DNA of 64,000 bases from Enterobacter genomosp. O. GTDB taxonomy: Bacteria > Pseudomonadota > Gammaproteobacteria > Enterobacterales > Enterobacteriaceae. The stretch is taken from positions 62,001 through 126,000 of the forward strand of contig NZ_LECZ01000024.1 of assembly GCF_001022965.1 (NCBI RefSeq), in the 5' to 3' direction. The notes beneath the pieces were generated by a model. That model was given only the letters and a program-made list of their open reading frames with translations. It was not told the DNA's origin and did not search any database. Within the stretch, counting starts at the first letter, position 1; every line of letters begins with the position of its first letter. A program made the translations under genes and the position numbers. Below, piece by piece: positions 47,279-56,198 of the stretch.

Positions 47279-48745
47279 ATGTCTGATTCAAACCCAATTT
47301 TGTTCTCCTCTGCGCAGAGCATTGAAGCTTACCAGCAGGCGATTGAACAAAGCACTCAGGCTGTGATGCAGTGGCTGAAACAGCCTGAGATGTACCAGGG
47401 CAAAACGGTCGCGGAACTGCGCGACCGCATTAAGCTGGATTTCAACCCGAAAGGGCTGGGCAACGAAGCGGCGATTGAACGCGCCGTGGAGTTCTTCCTG
47501 AAAGACAGCCTGTCCGTTCATCACCCGCAGTGTGTGGCGCACCTGCACTGCCCAAGCCTGGTGGTAAGCCAGGCGGCGGAAGTGCTGATCAACGCCACCA
47601 ACCAGAGTATGGACTCTTGGGATCAAAGCCCGTCCGCAACCATCATCGAGATCAAACTGATCGAATGGCTGCGTACCCGCGTGGGTTATCAGGCTGGCGA
47701 CGCCGGTGTCTTCACCAGCGGCGGCACCCAGAGCAACCTGATGGGCCTGATGCTGGCCCGCGATGCGTTCTTTGCGCGTCAGGGTCACTCCGTTCAGCAG
47801 GACGGCCTGGTTGGCGATCTGCGTAAAATCCGCGTGCTGTGCTCCGAGAACGCGCACTTCTCCGTGCAGAAGAACATGGCGCTGATGGGTCTGGGCTACC
47901 AGTCCGTGGTGCAGGTGAAAACGGACGAATTCTCCCGTATGGATCTGACCGATCTGGCGGCGAAAATTGAACAGTGCAACGCGAACGGCGAACAGATTCT
48001 GGCGATTGTCGCGACGGCAGGTACTACCGACGCCGGTGCTATCGACCCGCTGCGTGCCATTGCAGAACTGGCGGCGAAGCAGAACATCTGGGTACACGTT
48101 GATGCGGCCTGGGGAGGCGCGCTGCTGATGTCTGAGCAGTATCGCCACTACCTCGACGGCATTGAGCTGGTGGATTCCGTTACCCTGGACTTCCACAAGC
48201 AGTTCTTCCAGACCATCAGCTGCGGCGCGTTCCTGCTGAAAGAAGCGCGCCACTATGAGCTGATGCGCTACCAGGCGGCCTACCTGAACTCCGAGTTCGA
48301 CGAAGAGGCAGGCGTGCCAAACCTGGTGTCCAAATCTCTGCAGACCACCCGTCGTTTCGACGCGCTGAAGCTGTGGATGAGTCTGGAAGCGCTGGGTCAG
48401 GAGCAGTACGCGGCGATCATCGATCACGGCGTGACGCTGGCACAGCAGGTTGCGGCTTACGTGAAGGAGCAGCCTGATCTGGAACTGGTAATGCAGCCAC
48501 AGCTGGCAAGCGTTCTGTTCCGCTTCCGCGGTCAAGTCCAGATGGACGATGCGGGTATCGCCCTGCTGAACCAGAAAATTGGTGATGCGCTGCTGGAATC
48601 CGGCCGTGCAAACGTCGGCGTGACCGAGCATAACGGCGTGACCTGCCTGAAGCTGACGCTGCTGAACCCAACCGTGACGCTGGAGGATATTAAAATCCTG
48701 CTGTCGCTGGTTGAGCGCACCGCGCAGGAAGTTCTGGCTAAGTAA
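47279..48745 (+). CDS. ddc: L-2,4-diaminobutyrate decarboxylase
   Basis: Ddc decarboxylates 2,4-diaminobutyrate to 1,3-diaminopropane. The 488-residue group II PLP decarboxylase has the motif VHVDAAWGGALLMS and the PLP lysine in TLDFHKQFFQTISCGAF. The ATG at 47279 (MSDSNPILFSS) is used; a TTG four codons earlier is possible. It is the second gene of dat-ddc and is followed by a strong terminator. Confidence 0.95.
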   Translation: MSDSNPILFSSAQSIEAYQQAIEQSTQAVMQWLKQPEMYQGKTVAELRDRIKLDFNPKGLGNEAAIERAVEFFLKDSLSVHHPQCVAHLHCPSLVVSQAAEVLINATNQSMDSWDQSPSATIIEIKLIEWLRTRVGYQAGDAGVFTSGGTQSNLMGLMLARDAFFARQGHSVQQDGLVGDLRKIRVLCSENAHFSVQKNMALMGLGYQSVVQVKTDEFSRMDLTDLAAKIEQCNANGEQILAIVATAGTTDAGAIDPLRAIAELAAKQNIWVHVDAAWGGALLMSEQYRHYLDGIELVDSVTLDFHKQFFQTISCGAFLLKEARHYELMRYQAAYLNSEFDEEAGVPNLVSKSLQTTRRFDALKLWMSLEALGQEQYAAIIDHGVTLAQQVAAYVKEQPDLELVMQPQLASVLFRFRGQVQMDDAGIALLNQKIGDALLESGRANVGVTEHNGVTCLKLTLLNPTVTLEDIKILLSLVERTAQEVLAK

Positions 48746-48748
48746 TAC

Positions 48749-48780
48749 AAAACCCCTCTTCCGTCGGAAGAGGGGTTTAT
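48749..48780. terminator. Bidirectional terminator ddc / ScsD-like gene
   Basis: AAAACCCCTCTTCC and GGAAGAGGGGTTTA form a long stem between the convergent genes. Confidence 0.92.
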
Positions 48781-48782
48781 TT

Positions 48783-49298
48783 TTATACGCCTGCCCACCA
48801 CATCCTGATTTTTAATCCCCAGTAGCTCGTCCAGCCCGTTGTGGTGCTGACAACGTTCCCCTTCGATACAATGACCAGCGTCGGCGTCACGCTTACCTGC
48901 CATTCCTGCGACAGCGCGCCGTTTTCATCGTTTATCACCGGCATTTTCAGCTGTTTCTTTTCAACCCAGCGCTCAAGCTTCGCGTTATCACCGGAACGCA
49001 TGGCAATACTCACCACGTTCCCGCCCTCTTCTGCCAGCTGATTAACCGCAGGCGTCGTGTAGCGGCAAATGCTGCACCAGGTGGCCCAGACGTAAATCAG
49101 CAGCGGGCGATCCTGGCTGAGCGCCGCGATGTCGTGCATCTTGCCGTCAATGCTCTGCATCGGGGTTGCGCTAAAGCTGGCGGGCAGCGTCGGCTTGCGG
49201 TACCGATCCACGCCCCACACCACGACCAGCGTCAGCAGAACGAGGATGATCCCTTCCCGCGCCCAGCGGCGCAGTCGACTCATTTTACGGTTGTCCAT
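48783..49298 (-). CDS. ScsD-like membrane-anchored thioredoxin-fold protein
   Basis: The 171-residue protein has an N-terminal membrane anchor (about 14-32, GIILVLLTLVVVWGVD) and a periplasmic TlpA-like thioredoxin domain with the CxxC active site in VWATWCSICRYTTP and the cis-Pro in SVTPTLVIV. It probably handles protein disulfides and resembles ScsD of the copper-sensitivity suppressor system, but no scsABC genes are next to it. The ATG at 49298 has AGAGGT upstream. Confidence 0.88.
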   Translation of the reverse strand: MDNRKMSRLRRWAREGIILVLLTLVVVWGVDRYRKPTLPASFSATPMQSIDGKMHDIAALSQDRPLLIYVWATWCSICRYTTPAVNQLAEEGGNVVSIAMRSGDNAKLERWVEKKQLKMPVINDENGALSQEWQVSVTPTLVIVSKGNVVSTTTGWTSYWGLKIRMWWAGV

Positions 49299-49368
49299 TG
49301 TGACCTCTTGATTTAGCGAAGGTCATCTTAGCGGGCTGCGCGCCGCCGCGCTGTAAAGAAGTGTCGCG

Positions 49369-50286
49369 TTACTTCGTGCGTAAGGTGTCAACCATCAGCG
49401 TAAAGCAGGATTCAATGAGCGGGGGAAGCGCCTGCGGGGCACGCATCAGCGCCACCGTGCGGGACAGGGCCGGCTGCTGGAGATGAACCACCTTAAGCTG
49501 CGGATCCTGCAGATGGGTGGTATAAAGCTGCGGTAAGATCGCCACGGCCAGTTTCGAACGCACCAGGCCGTAGAGCGTCTCGATGTAGTCCAGCTGATAG
49601 CGCGTCTGCAGCGAGAGACGATGGCTTTCGGCAAGCGCATTGACCAGCCGCTGGATGTTGCCTTTGGAGAAGACGGCAATATCCCGGCCCACCAGCTGTT
49701 TCCAGGGCACGTGCGCCGACGCGGCCAGCGGATCGTCGCAGTGGAACACCGCCACAAACGGATCCTCCTGCAGCGGGAACACGTCCAGCTCTTCGGGAAC
49801 CGAGCTGTCCAGCGCCCCGATACCAAAGTCAATCTGCCCTTTCAGGAGTTGCGCTACCAGCGCGTCGTTGGTTTGATCGTGAAACTCCACCCGGAGGCGT
49901 GGAAAGGCCTGGGCAAGCGTCTGCGGCAGCAGCGGAAACAGCAGCGAGCTGACGGAAGGCACCAGGCCAATACGCACCGTACCGTCGCCGCCGGCCTGCA
50001 CAATCTGCTGCATATCATCAAACGCAAGCTGCGCCACGCTGAGCACCCGCTGCGCGTGCGGTAAAATGGCGTTGCCCAGCTCGGTCAGCGTGACTGACGA
50101 CGCGGTACGGTTGACCAGCTTGCCGCCGAGGACCGTTTCGATTTGCCGCAGGGCGCTGCTGAGCGCAGGCTGGCTGATGGCCAGTTTACTAGCGGTATCC
50201 GTAAAATGACGCAGCTGCGCCAGGGTGACAAAATACTGTAGCTGCCGAAGGGAGAGCGCAGGCAAGCGCTGCCAGGGTTCCGTCAT
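49369..50286 (-). CDS. LysR-family regulator next to purine genes
   Basis: The 305-residue LysR protein has the N-terminal winged helix (about 12-70, FTDTASKLAISQPALSSALR) and a substrate-binding domain (about 100-300). It is divergent from the adenine-deaminase-like gene with 125 nt between, the usual set-up for a LysR activator of its neighbour. The inducer is unknown; a purine is a reasonable guess. Confidence 0.9.
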   Translation of the reverse strand: MTEPWQRLPALSLRQLQYFVTLAQLRHFTDTASKLAISQPALSSALRQIETVLGGKLVNRTASSVTLTELGNAILPHAQRVLSVAQLAFDDMQQIVQAGGDGTVRIGLVPSVSSLLFPLLPQTLAQAFPRLRVEFHDQTNDALVAQLLKGQIDFGIGALDSSVPEELDVFPLQEDPFVAVFHCDDPLAASAHVPWKQLVGRDIAVFSKGNIQRLVNALAESHRLSLQTRYQLDYIETLYGLVRSKLAVAILPQLYTTHLQDPQLKVVHLQQPALSRTVALMRAPQALPPLIESCFTLMVDTLRTK

Positions 50287-50411
50287 GATTATCCATTACA
50301 CGCGTCAAAGAATAACCCGGGGTTATCGGGCGATAAATTTTATCAGCTGGGCAAACGTTTGCCGGGTGCATAGAGTAACGTCAATATTTCAATGCTGGAA
50401 CTGTTAATTGC

Positions 50412-52190
50412 ATGACTGCCGAAACCCGACGCCGCGCCGTCCAGGCCGCACGAGGCGAAACGCCGTTTGACCTGCTGCTTACCCACACCCGAATTGTCGA
50501 TATGGCAACCGGTGAGATCCGCGAGGCGGACGTGGGTATCGTCGGCTCGCTTATCGCCAGCGTCCACCCACGCGGCAGCCGTGACGATGCGCTTGAGACA
50601 CACGACCTGAACAACCAGTTCCTCTCGCCGGGCCTTATGGATACGCATGTTCACCTTGAAAGCTCGCACCTGCTGCCCGCGCGCTACGCGGAGATCGTGC
50701 TGGCCCAGGGCACCACGGCGGTCTTCTGGGATCCGCACGAGCTGGCAAACGTGCTCGGGATGAATGGCGTCCGTTTCGCGATTGAGGCCAGCCGTAACCT
50801 GCCGCTGCAGGTGATGGTCGCGGCGCCCTCGAGCGTGCCTTCCACGCCGGGGCTTGAGATGTCCGGCGCGGACTTTGCGGGCGAAGAGATGAATACCCTG
50901 CTCGGCTGGCCGGAGGTGCGCGGCGTGGCGGAGGTGATGGACATGCACGGGGTGCTGAACGGCAGCCAGCGTATGCTGGAGATCCTGCAGGCCGGCCTGG
51001 AAAGCGGGAAGCTCATTGAAGGCCACGCGCGTGGACTCAGCGGCGCCGATTTACAGGCGTATCTGGCGGCAGGCGTCACCTCTGACCATGAGCTCACCTC
51101 CGCTGATGACGCGCTGGAAAAATTGCGCGCCGGGCTGACGCTGGAGATCCGCGGTTCGCATCCCTATCTGCTGCCCGAGATTGTCAGCGCTCTGAAAACG
51201 CTGCCGCATCTCTCGTCACAAATCACGGTCTGCACCGACGACGTTCCGCCTGACGTGCTGCTGGAAAAAGGCGGTATTATCGCCCTGCTCAACCTGCTGA
51301 TTGAACACGGTCTTCCGGCGACGGACGCGCTGCGGTTTGCCACGCTGAATGCCTCCCTTCGCCTGCAGCGCAGCGACCTCGGGCTGATTGCCGCCGGTCG
51401 ACGCGCGGACCTGGTGGTGTTCGACTCCCTGGAAAAACTAACGGCTCGCCGGGTTTATGTCGCCGGAGAATGCATTGCCCGAGACGGGGAGATGATCGAG
51501 CCTATCGTGGATACGCCGCTGGCGCTGCCGCGTGATACCGTGCGCCTGTCGCCTCTGGCCGCCAGTGATTTTTCCATGCGCATCGATAACGCGAAACACG
51601 GCATTGCGCGCCTGCGACATATCAGCGGTGCGCGTTTTACCCGCTGGGGCGAAACTGACGCCCGGGTTCGTCACGGACGCGTTGAAATACCGGCTGGCTT
51701 TAGCCTGATCTGGGTTCAGCACCGCCACGCGCGCCATGCGGCAACGCCGCAAATCGCGCTGCTGGAAGGCTGGGGAGAACTGCGGGGAGCCATTGCCACC
51801 AGCTACTCCCACGACTCGCACAATCTGGTAGTGCTGGGCCGCGATCCCGACGATATGGCGCTGGCCGCTAACACGCTGATCGAGAGCGGCGGCGGCATGG
51901 CGCTGGTCCAAAACGGTAGCGTCATCGCGCATGTTGCAATGCCGATCGCAGGCATGCTGTCAGAGCTTCCCCCTGCCGAGCTGGCCCGCCAGTTCAGCGA
52001 ATTACGCGATCGCAGCAGCCAGGTTGCCGACTGGGAGCCGCCGTACCGGGTCTTTAAAGCCATTGAAGGAACCTGCCTTGCGTGTAACGCCGGGCCGCAT
52101 CTGACCGATCTTGGACTGACCGACGGCAGCACGCGTCAGATTGTCAATCCGCTGATTTCTTACCGGGAAACCCCGGACACCACACAATGA
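50412..52190 (+). CDS. Adenine deaminase-family amidohydrolase
   Basis: The 592-residue amidohydrolase has the metal motif GLMDTHVHLESSHLLP, WDPHELANVLG, TSDHELTS and the C-terminal signature ATSYSHDSHNLVVLG of adenine deaminases, which convert adenine to hypoxanthine. It differs markedly from E. coli Ade as I remember it (HIESSMMTP, ICDPHEIVNV), so it may be a paralogue with a changed substrate. It is coupled to a purine-type permease and faces a LysR gene, which supports a role in purine use. Confidence 0.85.
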   Translation: MTAETRRRAVQAARGETPFDLLLTHTRIVDMATGEIREADVGIVGSLIASVHPRGSRDDALETHDLNNQFLSPGLMDTHVHLESSHLLPARYAEIVLAQGTTAVFWDPHELANVLGMNGVRFAIEASRNLPLQVMVAAPSSVPSTPGLEMSGADFAGEEMNTLLGWPEVRGVAEVMDMHGVLNGSQRMLEILQAGLESGKLIEGHARGLSGADLQAYLAAGVTSDHELTSADDALEKLRAGLTLEIRGSHPYLLPEIVSALKTLPHLSSQITVCTDDVPPDVLLEKGGIIALLNLLIEHGLPATDALRFATLNASLRLQRSDLGLIAAGRRADLVVFDSLEKLTARRVYVAGECIARDGEMIEPIVDTPLALPRDTVRLSPLAASDFSMRIDNAKHGIARLRHISGARFTRWGETDARVRHGRVEIPAGFSLIWVQHRHARHAATPQIALLEGWGELRGAIATSYSHDSHNLVVLGRDPDDMALAANTLIESGGGMALVQNGSVIAHVAMPIAGMLSELPPAELARQFSELRDRSSQVADWEPPYRVFKAIEGTCLACNAGPHLTDLGLTDGSTRQIVNPLISYRETPDTTQ

Positions 52191-52210
52191 TACCGAAGGA
52201 GAGCCGGATA

Positions 52211-53554
52211 ATGGCCGACAACACCGTGAATTCGCCAGCACCAGGGAGCTGGATTGAACGTCGTTTTGCACTGCATACGCGCGGCAGTACCGTGCGTACC
52301 GAGTGTCTGGCAGGTCTTACCGGTTTTCTCGCCGCCGCCTATCTACTGGTGGTCATCCCGGGACTGCTGGCCGTGGGCGGGATGGATAAAGGCGCGGCGA
52401 CCACGGGCACGATTTTAGTGTTTGTGGCCGGTACGCTGCTGATGGCGTTCTACGCCAACCTGCCGTTTATTGTCGGGCCGGGCATTGGTGGCTCGGTGCT
52501 GGTCGGGGTGACGCTGGCGGGGAGTGAAGGCATCGGCTGGCAAATTGGCCTGGGCATTGCCTGCTGGTCGGGGATTTTGTTCTTTCTTCTCACCCGCTTT
52601 GGCCTGCGTGAAGTCGTGACCCGCTCCGTACCACAGTCCATCAAGCTGGGACTCACCGCCTCTATCGGTCTGTTTGTCGCCATACTCGGCTTCCGCAATG
52701 CCGGGCTGGTGCTGGCCAACGCGAAAACCAACGCGCTGATGCTGGGGGATTTCCTGTCACCCGGCGCGCTGGTGGCGCTCGCCGGCCTGTTCCTGGCCAT
52801 TGCCCTGCAGGCGCGCCGTATTCCGGGTGCCATTTTGTGGGCCATTTTGTTTGCCACCCTCGTGGGCATTCCAATGGGGGTCACAAAACTTCCCGCCAGC
52901 TTCATCGATATGCCCCACTCGCTCACGCCGGTGCTGGGCCACATCGACATGCTGGGCGCACTGAACATTGCCTTCCTGCCGTTCCTGTTTGTCTTTTTTG
53001 CCTCTGAGTTTTTCTCCACCATGGGCACCACGCTGGCGGTTGGCGGCGAAGCCGGGCTGCTGGATGAAGAGGGCAATATGGCCAATATCAATCGTCCGTT
53101 TATGGTGGACTCCATTGCCGCCGCGCTCGGCCCGTGGGTGGGCATTCCTGCCGCCACGGCGCTGATTGAATCCTCGGCGGCCGCGGAAGCGGGCGGGAAA
53201 ACCGGCATGACGGCGCTGGCTGCCGCGTTCATGTTCCTGCTGATGCTGCTGTTTACCCCCGTTGCGCTGATGATCCCGAAAGAAGCCACTGCGCCCGCCC
53301 TGATCCTGATCGGTCTGAACATGTTCAGCGGCCTGCGGAAGGTGGATCTGGCGAACTTCACCGACGGGCTGCCGGTGCTGATGATGGTGATGATTACGCT
53401 TATTGCCAACAGCTTCGGGACAGGTATTGCAGGAGGGCTGCTGTTTTACGTTGTGATTAAAGCGATTGCAGGAAAATGGCGAGAAATCCCTGTTGGACTT
53501 TGGATCCTCGCCATCCCGCTGGTCTATTACTTTGCCACGCTGGTGAAGCATTAA
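52211..53554 (+). CDS. NCS2-family purine permease (AdeP/AdeQ/GhxP type)
   Basis: The 447-residue transporter of the AzgA-like NCS2 branch has about 12-14 membrane spans, with the family segments VRTECLAGLTGFLAAAYLLV, FIVGPGIGGSVLVGVTLAGS and FFASEFFSTMGTTLAVGGEA. It probably imports adenine or a related base for the amidohydrolase gene upstream. The ATG at 52211 is chosen because AAGGAG lies nine bases before it; an ATG at 52187 overlaps the upstream stop. The stop codon overlaps that of etk by four bases, tail to tail. Confidence 0.9.
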   Translation: MADNTVNSPAPGSWIERRFALHTRGSTVRTECLAGLTGFLAAAYLLVVIPGLLAVGGMDKGAATTGTILVFVAGTLLMAFYANLPFIVGPGIGGSVLVGVTLAGSEGIGWQIGLGIACWSGILFFLLTRFGLREVVTRSVPQSIKLGLTASIGLFVAILGFRNAGLVLANAKTNALMLGDFLSPGALVALAGLFLAIALQARRIPGAILWAILFATLVGIPMGVTKLPASFIDMPHSLTPVLGHIDMLGALNIAFLPFLFVFFASEFFSTMGTTLAVGGEAGLLDEEGNMANINRPFMVDSIAAALGPWVGIPAATALIESSAAAEAGGKTGMTALAAAFMFLLMLLFTPVALMIPKEATAPALILIGLNMFSGLRKVDLANFTDGLPVLMMVMITLIANSFGTGIAGGLLFYVVIKAIAGKWREIPVGLWILAIPLVYYFATLVKH

Positions 53555-55749
53555 TCCTTGCGCTGTTGCCGTGTCGGGCTTTGACCATACTCGTAATGGC
53601 CATAGCCCGCGCGGTAATAAAGCGCAGCCGATTTCACCACGTCATTCAGCACGGTACCGTTGATACGCGCGCCCGTTTGTTGCAGACGCTTAATGCTGTT
53701 TTCCATCTCTTTAAGGCTGGTCTTGCCAAAGCGGGCGACCAGTATTGAGGTTGCCGCCACCGGGGCAGCCACTGCGGCATCGGTAACGGCGAGCACCGGC
53801 GGCGTATCAAGGATCACAAGGTCATAATGTTCATCCGCCCACGCCATTACCGCCCTGAAGCGTTCGCTCATCAGCAGTTCCGCAGGCCTTAGCGGAACCG
53901 GCCCGCAGGTCAGTACATCAATATTGCCTTTTTCATAGCGCTGAATCGCCTCCAGACACTCGCACTGCCCGCCAAGTACGCCGGACAGTCCGGTGTGGTT
54001 CTTCAGGCCAAACACGTTGTGGACATACCCTTCGCGCATATCCGCATCGATGAATAACACCCTGAGCCCGGCCTGTGACTCAACCGCGGCCAGCGAGGTG
54101 CTGACAAGCGTTTTTCCGCAGTCCTGCGTGGGGCCTGAAATCATGACGATTCGGTTAGCGGCTTCCTGCAGCGTGAAATGCAGGCTGGTGCGCAGCCCCC
54201 GAACGGCCTCGACAAAAATATCCGCAGGCTGGTCAACGGGTAGAAAGGGCACATCGGTGATCCTGTGTTTCCAGCGCGTGCCAAACGCTCGTCTTCTTCG
54301 CAGGTTCGTTTTTTTCCACAGCCACAACGAACGCGGCAAGGTAGCCATCACCTGTACTCCCAGCCCTTCAAGCTCCTCAGAGGTGTTGATGCCGCGCCGC
54401 AGCGCAATGCGGACCAGCACCAGCCCCATCGAGCACATCAGCCCCAGCAGGATGCCAGCGACGATAATCAGCGGCTTTCGTGGCTTAACGGGATCGGGCT
54501 GCGTGACCGCGCTGTCGATAATGCGCACGTTGCCGATGGCGCTGGAACGAGAAATGTTCAGCTCCTGCTGGCGGGTGAGAAGCTGCAGGTAGATGGTGCG
54601 CCCGGACTCCACGTCCCGACTGAGGCGCAAGATATCCTGTTGGGTGGAGGGCATGGCTGAAATACGCTGATTCAGGCGGACCTTTTCCTGCTCCAGCGTC
54701 TGACGTTTTTCACGCAGTGCGCGATAGTTCGGGTGCTCTTTCTTAAATAACTGCGAGATTTCCGCTTCACGAAACGTCAGCTCGTTAAGCTGGTTTTCAA
54801 TATTCACGATCTGCTCGAGAGCCGATTTCGCTTCAAGCGAGAGGTCAACCGAATCCCGCTGTTTGCGATACTGGTTCAGCCGCTCTTCGGCCAAATCCAG
54901 GTCGTTTCTGATTTTGGGTAACTGCTGCTGCAAAAAGGCAAGGCTGCGGGAATCCTGCGCTTCCTGGCGGGCAATGTTCTGCTGCAGATAAATGTGGGCT
55001 ATTCGGTTGAGGACATTCGCAATATGCTCAGGATCGCGACCGGTCAGGGATAACGCCAGCACGCCGCTCTGCCGGGCAGACTCAGCCACGTTGAATTGTG
55101 TACTTAGGTCGTTAATTGCCTCCAGACGGGTCTTGGTCTGGAGTGTAAAACGCGTGTCTGGTGAGGCATTAAGCGTCTTAACCAGCAGGGAAACCCCCTC
55201 CTTTTCAAGCGCTATTCCTTCCCTGCCCTCGGCGTAAAAATTGTCCCCCTCCAGCCGGTACGCGCCTTTTCCCAGCACGGTAAGCACAAGAGTGCGTGGT
55301 TTTCCCTCAACCGGAGAGATCTGAAGCCAGCTCAAGGTTAAGTTGGCGGGCTTTTGGCCCTGCAAACGCGCCCACAGGCGTCCCACAACAGGGAGAGTGC
55401 GCTCAGTCACATGATGGGTTAAGCCCAGTGCGTCTACCGTGGCGCCCAGGATCATGCGCGATTTCAGCAGGAGAATTTCGGGCTCAACATCGGGAGACAG
55501 TTCACTGCTGAACTGGCTTAAGTTCTTGAGCAGGCTGTTATCCTGTTTTCCTTCTACCTGGATTAAGGCATCAGCGCGGTAAACGGGCGTGGCCAAAAAG
55601 GCATACAGCCCCGCAAGCAGAGTGAAAACGAGCGTCATCGTTAAAATAACTGCGCGGTGATCGAGCATCTCGCCGAAGAGACGGACGAGATCAACTTCGT
55701 GATTTTCAGGTGCTGCTGCACCGTAACTGTCTGTGGTATATGACGACAT
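53551..55749 (-). CDS. etk: Etk/Wzc-type tyrosine autokinase and polysaccharide co-polymerase
   Basis: The 732-residue inner-membrane protein has two helices (about 32-50 and 428-448) around a periplasmic coiled-coil region (Wzz domain N-terminally) and a C-terminal BY-kinase domain with Walker A GPTQDCGKT, Walker A' VLFIDADMR and Walker B LVILDTPP. The tail has five tyrosines (ALYYRAGYGHYEYG) for autophosphorylation, fewer than in E. coli Etk. NLNELTFREAEISQL-like and AMPSTQQDILRLSRDVESG segments resemble Etk more than Wzc. It is the last gene of gfcE-etp-etk, each start sharing its A with the preceding stop. Confidence 0.92.
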   Translation of the reverse strand: MSSYTTDSYGAAAPENHEVDLVRLFGEMLDHRAVILTMTLVFTLLAGLYAFLATPVYRADALIQVEGKQDNSLLKNLSQFSSELSPDVEPEILLLKSRMILGATVDALGLTHHVTERTLPVVGRLWARLQGQKPANLTLSWLQISPVEGKPRTLVLTVLGKGAYRLEGDNFYAEGREGIALEKEGVSLLVKTLNASPDTRFTLQTKTRLEAINDLSTQFNVAESARQSGVLALSLTGRDPEHIANVLNRIAHIYLQQNIARQEAQDSRSLAFLQQQLPKIRNDLDLAEERLNQYRKQRDSVDLSLEAKSALEQIVNIENQLNELTFREAEISQLFKKEHPNYRALREKRQTLEQEKVRLNQRISAMPSTQQDILRLSRDVESGRTIYLQLLTRQQELNISRSSAIGNVRIIDSAVTQPDPVKPRKPLIIVAGILLGLMCSMGLVLVRIALRRGINTSEELEGLGVQVMATLPRSLWLWKKTNLRRRRAFGTRWKHRITDVPFLPVDQPADIFVEAVRGLRTSLHFTLQEAANRIVMISGPTQDCGKTLVSTSLAAVESQAGLRVLFIDADMREGYVHNVFGLKNHTGLSGVLGGQCECLEAIQRYEKGNIDVLTCGPVPLRPAELLMSERFRAVMAWADEHYDLVILDTPPVLAVTDAAVAAPVAATSILVARFGKTSLKEMENSIKRLQQTGARINGTVLNDVVKSAALYYRAGYGHYEYGQSPTRQQRKD

Positions 55750-56198
55750 TAACGCTTCATTCCTTTTTGACTCAACCGATGCGCCCATTCCTGACTGGCT
55801 TTTCCCAACAGCCCAAAAACATAGTCAAATGCTTCACGGCTCTTACGATAGGGATCGGGAATATCCTGCGGCTCAAGCCATTGTCCAAAGAGCAGTGATT
55901 TGCCGCGAATTTCCGGGGCCATGGCGGAGATAAAGCGAAGATGGGCAGGCTCCATCACCAGAATAAGATCCGATTCCCGCATCAGCTGCGGGGTGAGCTT
56001 GCGCGCGCGATGCCCTTCGAGTGAGATCCCGTGTCGCCAGGCCACCTCCCGGGCAACGACATCCGCCGGGCTTCCTTCTAGCCCAAATATGCCTGCCGAC
56101 GTTATCCGCTTTCCCGGTATTCGCTGGCGCAGCAGCCGCTCTCCTATCGGTGAGCGGCAAATATTTCCTGTGCATACCACTAAGATGGAGTCGAACAT
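55749..56198 (-). CDS. etp: Etp/Wzb-type low-molecular-weight tyrosine phosphatase
   Basis: Etp dephosphorylates the tyrosine cluster of Etk. The 149-residue protein starts [20 protein letters not shown], with the P-loop C-x5-R at the N-terminus and the general-acid Asp in IPDPYRKS. The ATG at 56198 shares one base with the gfcE stop. The length fits E. coli Etp (148). Confidence 0.94.
   Translation of the reverse strand: MFDSILVVCTGNICRSPIGERLLRQRIPGKRITSAGIFGLEGSPADVVAREVAWRHGISLEGHRARKLTPQLMRESDLILVMEPAHLRFISAMAPEIRGKSLLFGQWLEPQDIPDPYRKSREAFDYVFGLLGKASQEWAHRLSQKGMKR

Noticed and set aside
47288..48631. 447-codon open frame antisense to ddc
   Set aside because: It lies entirely inside a well-supported PLP decarboxylase gene and has the composition of an antisense shadow.
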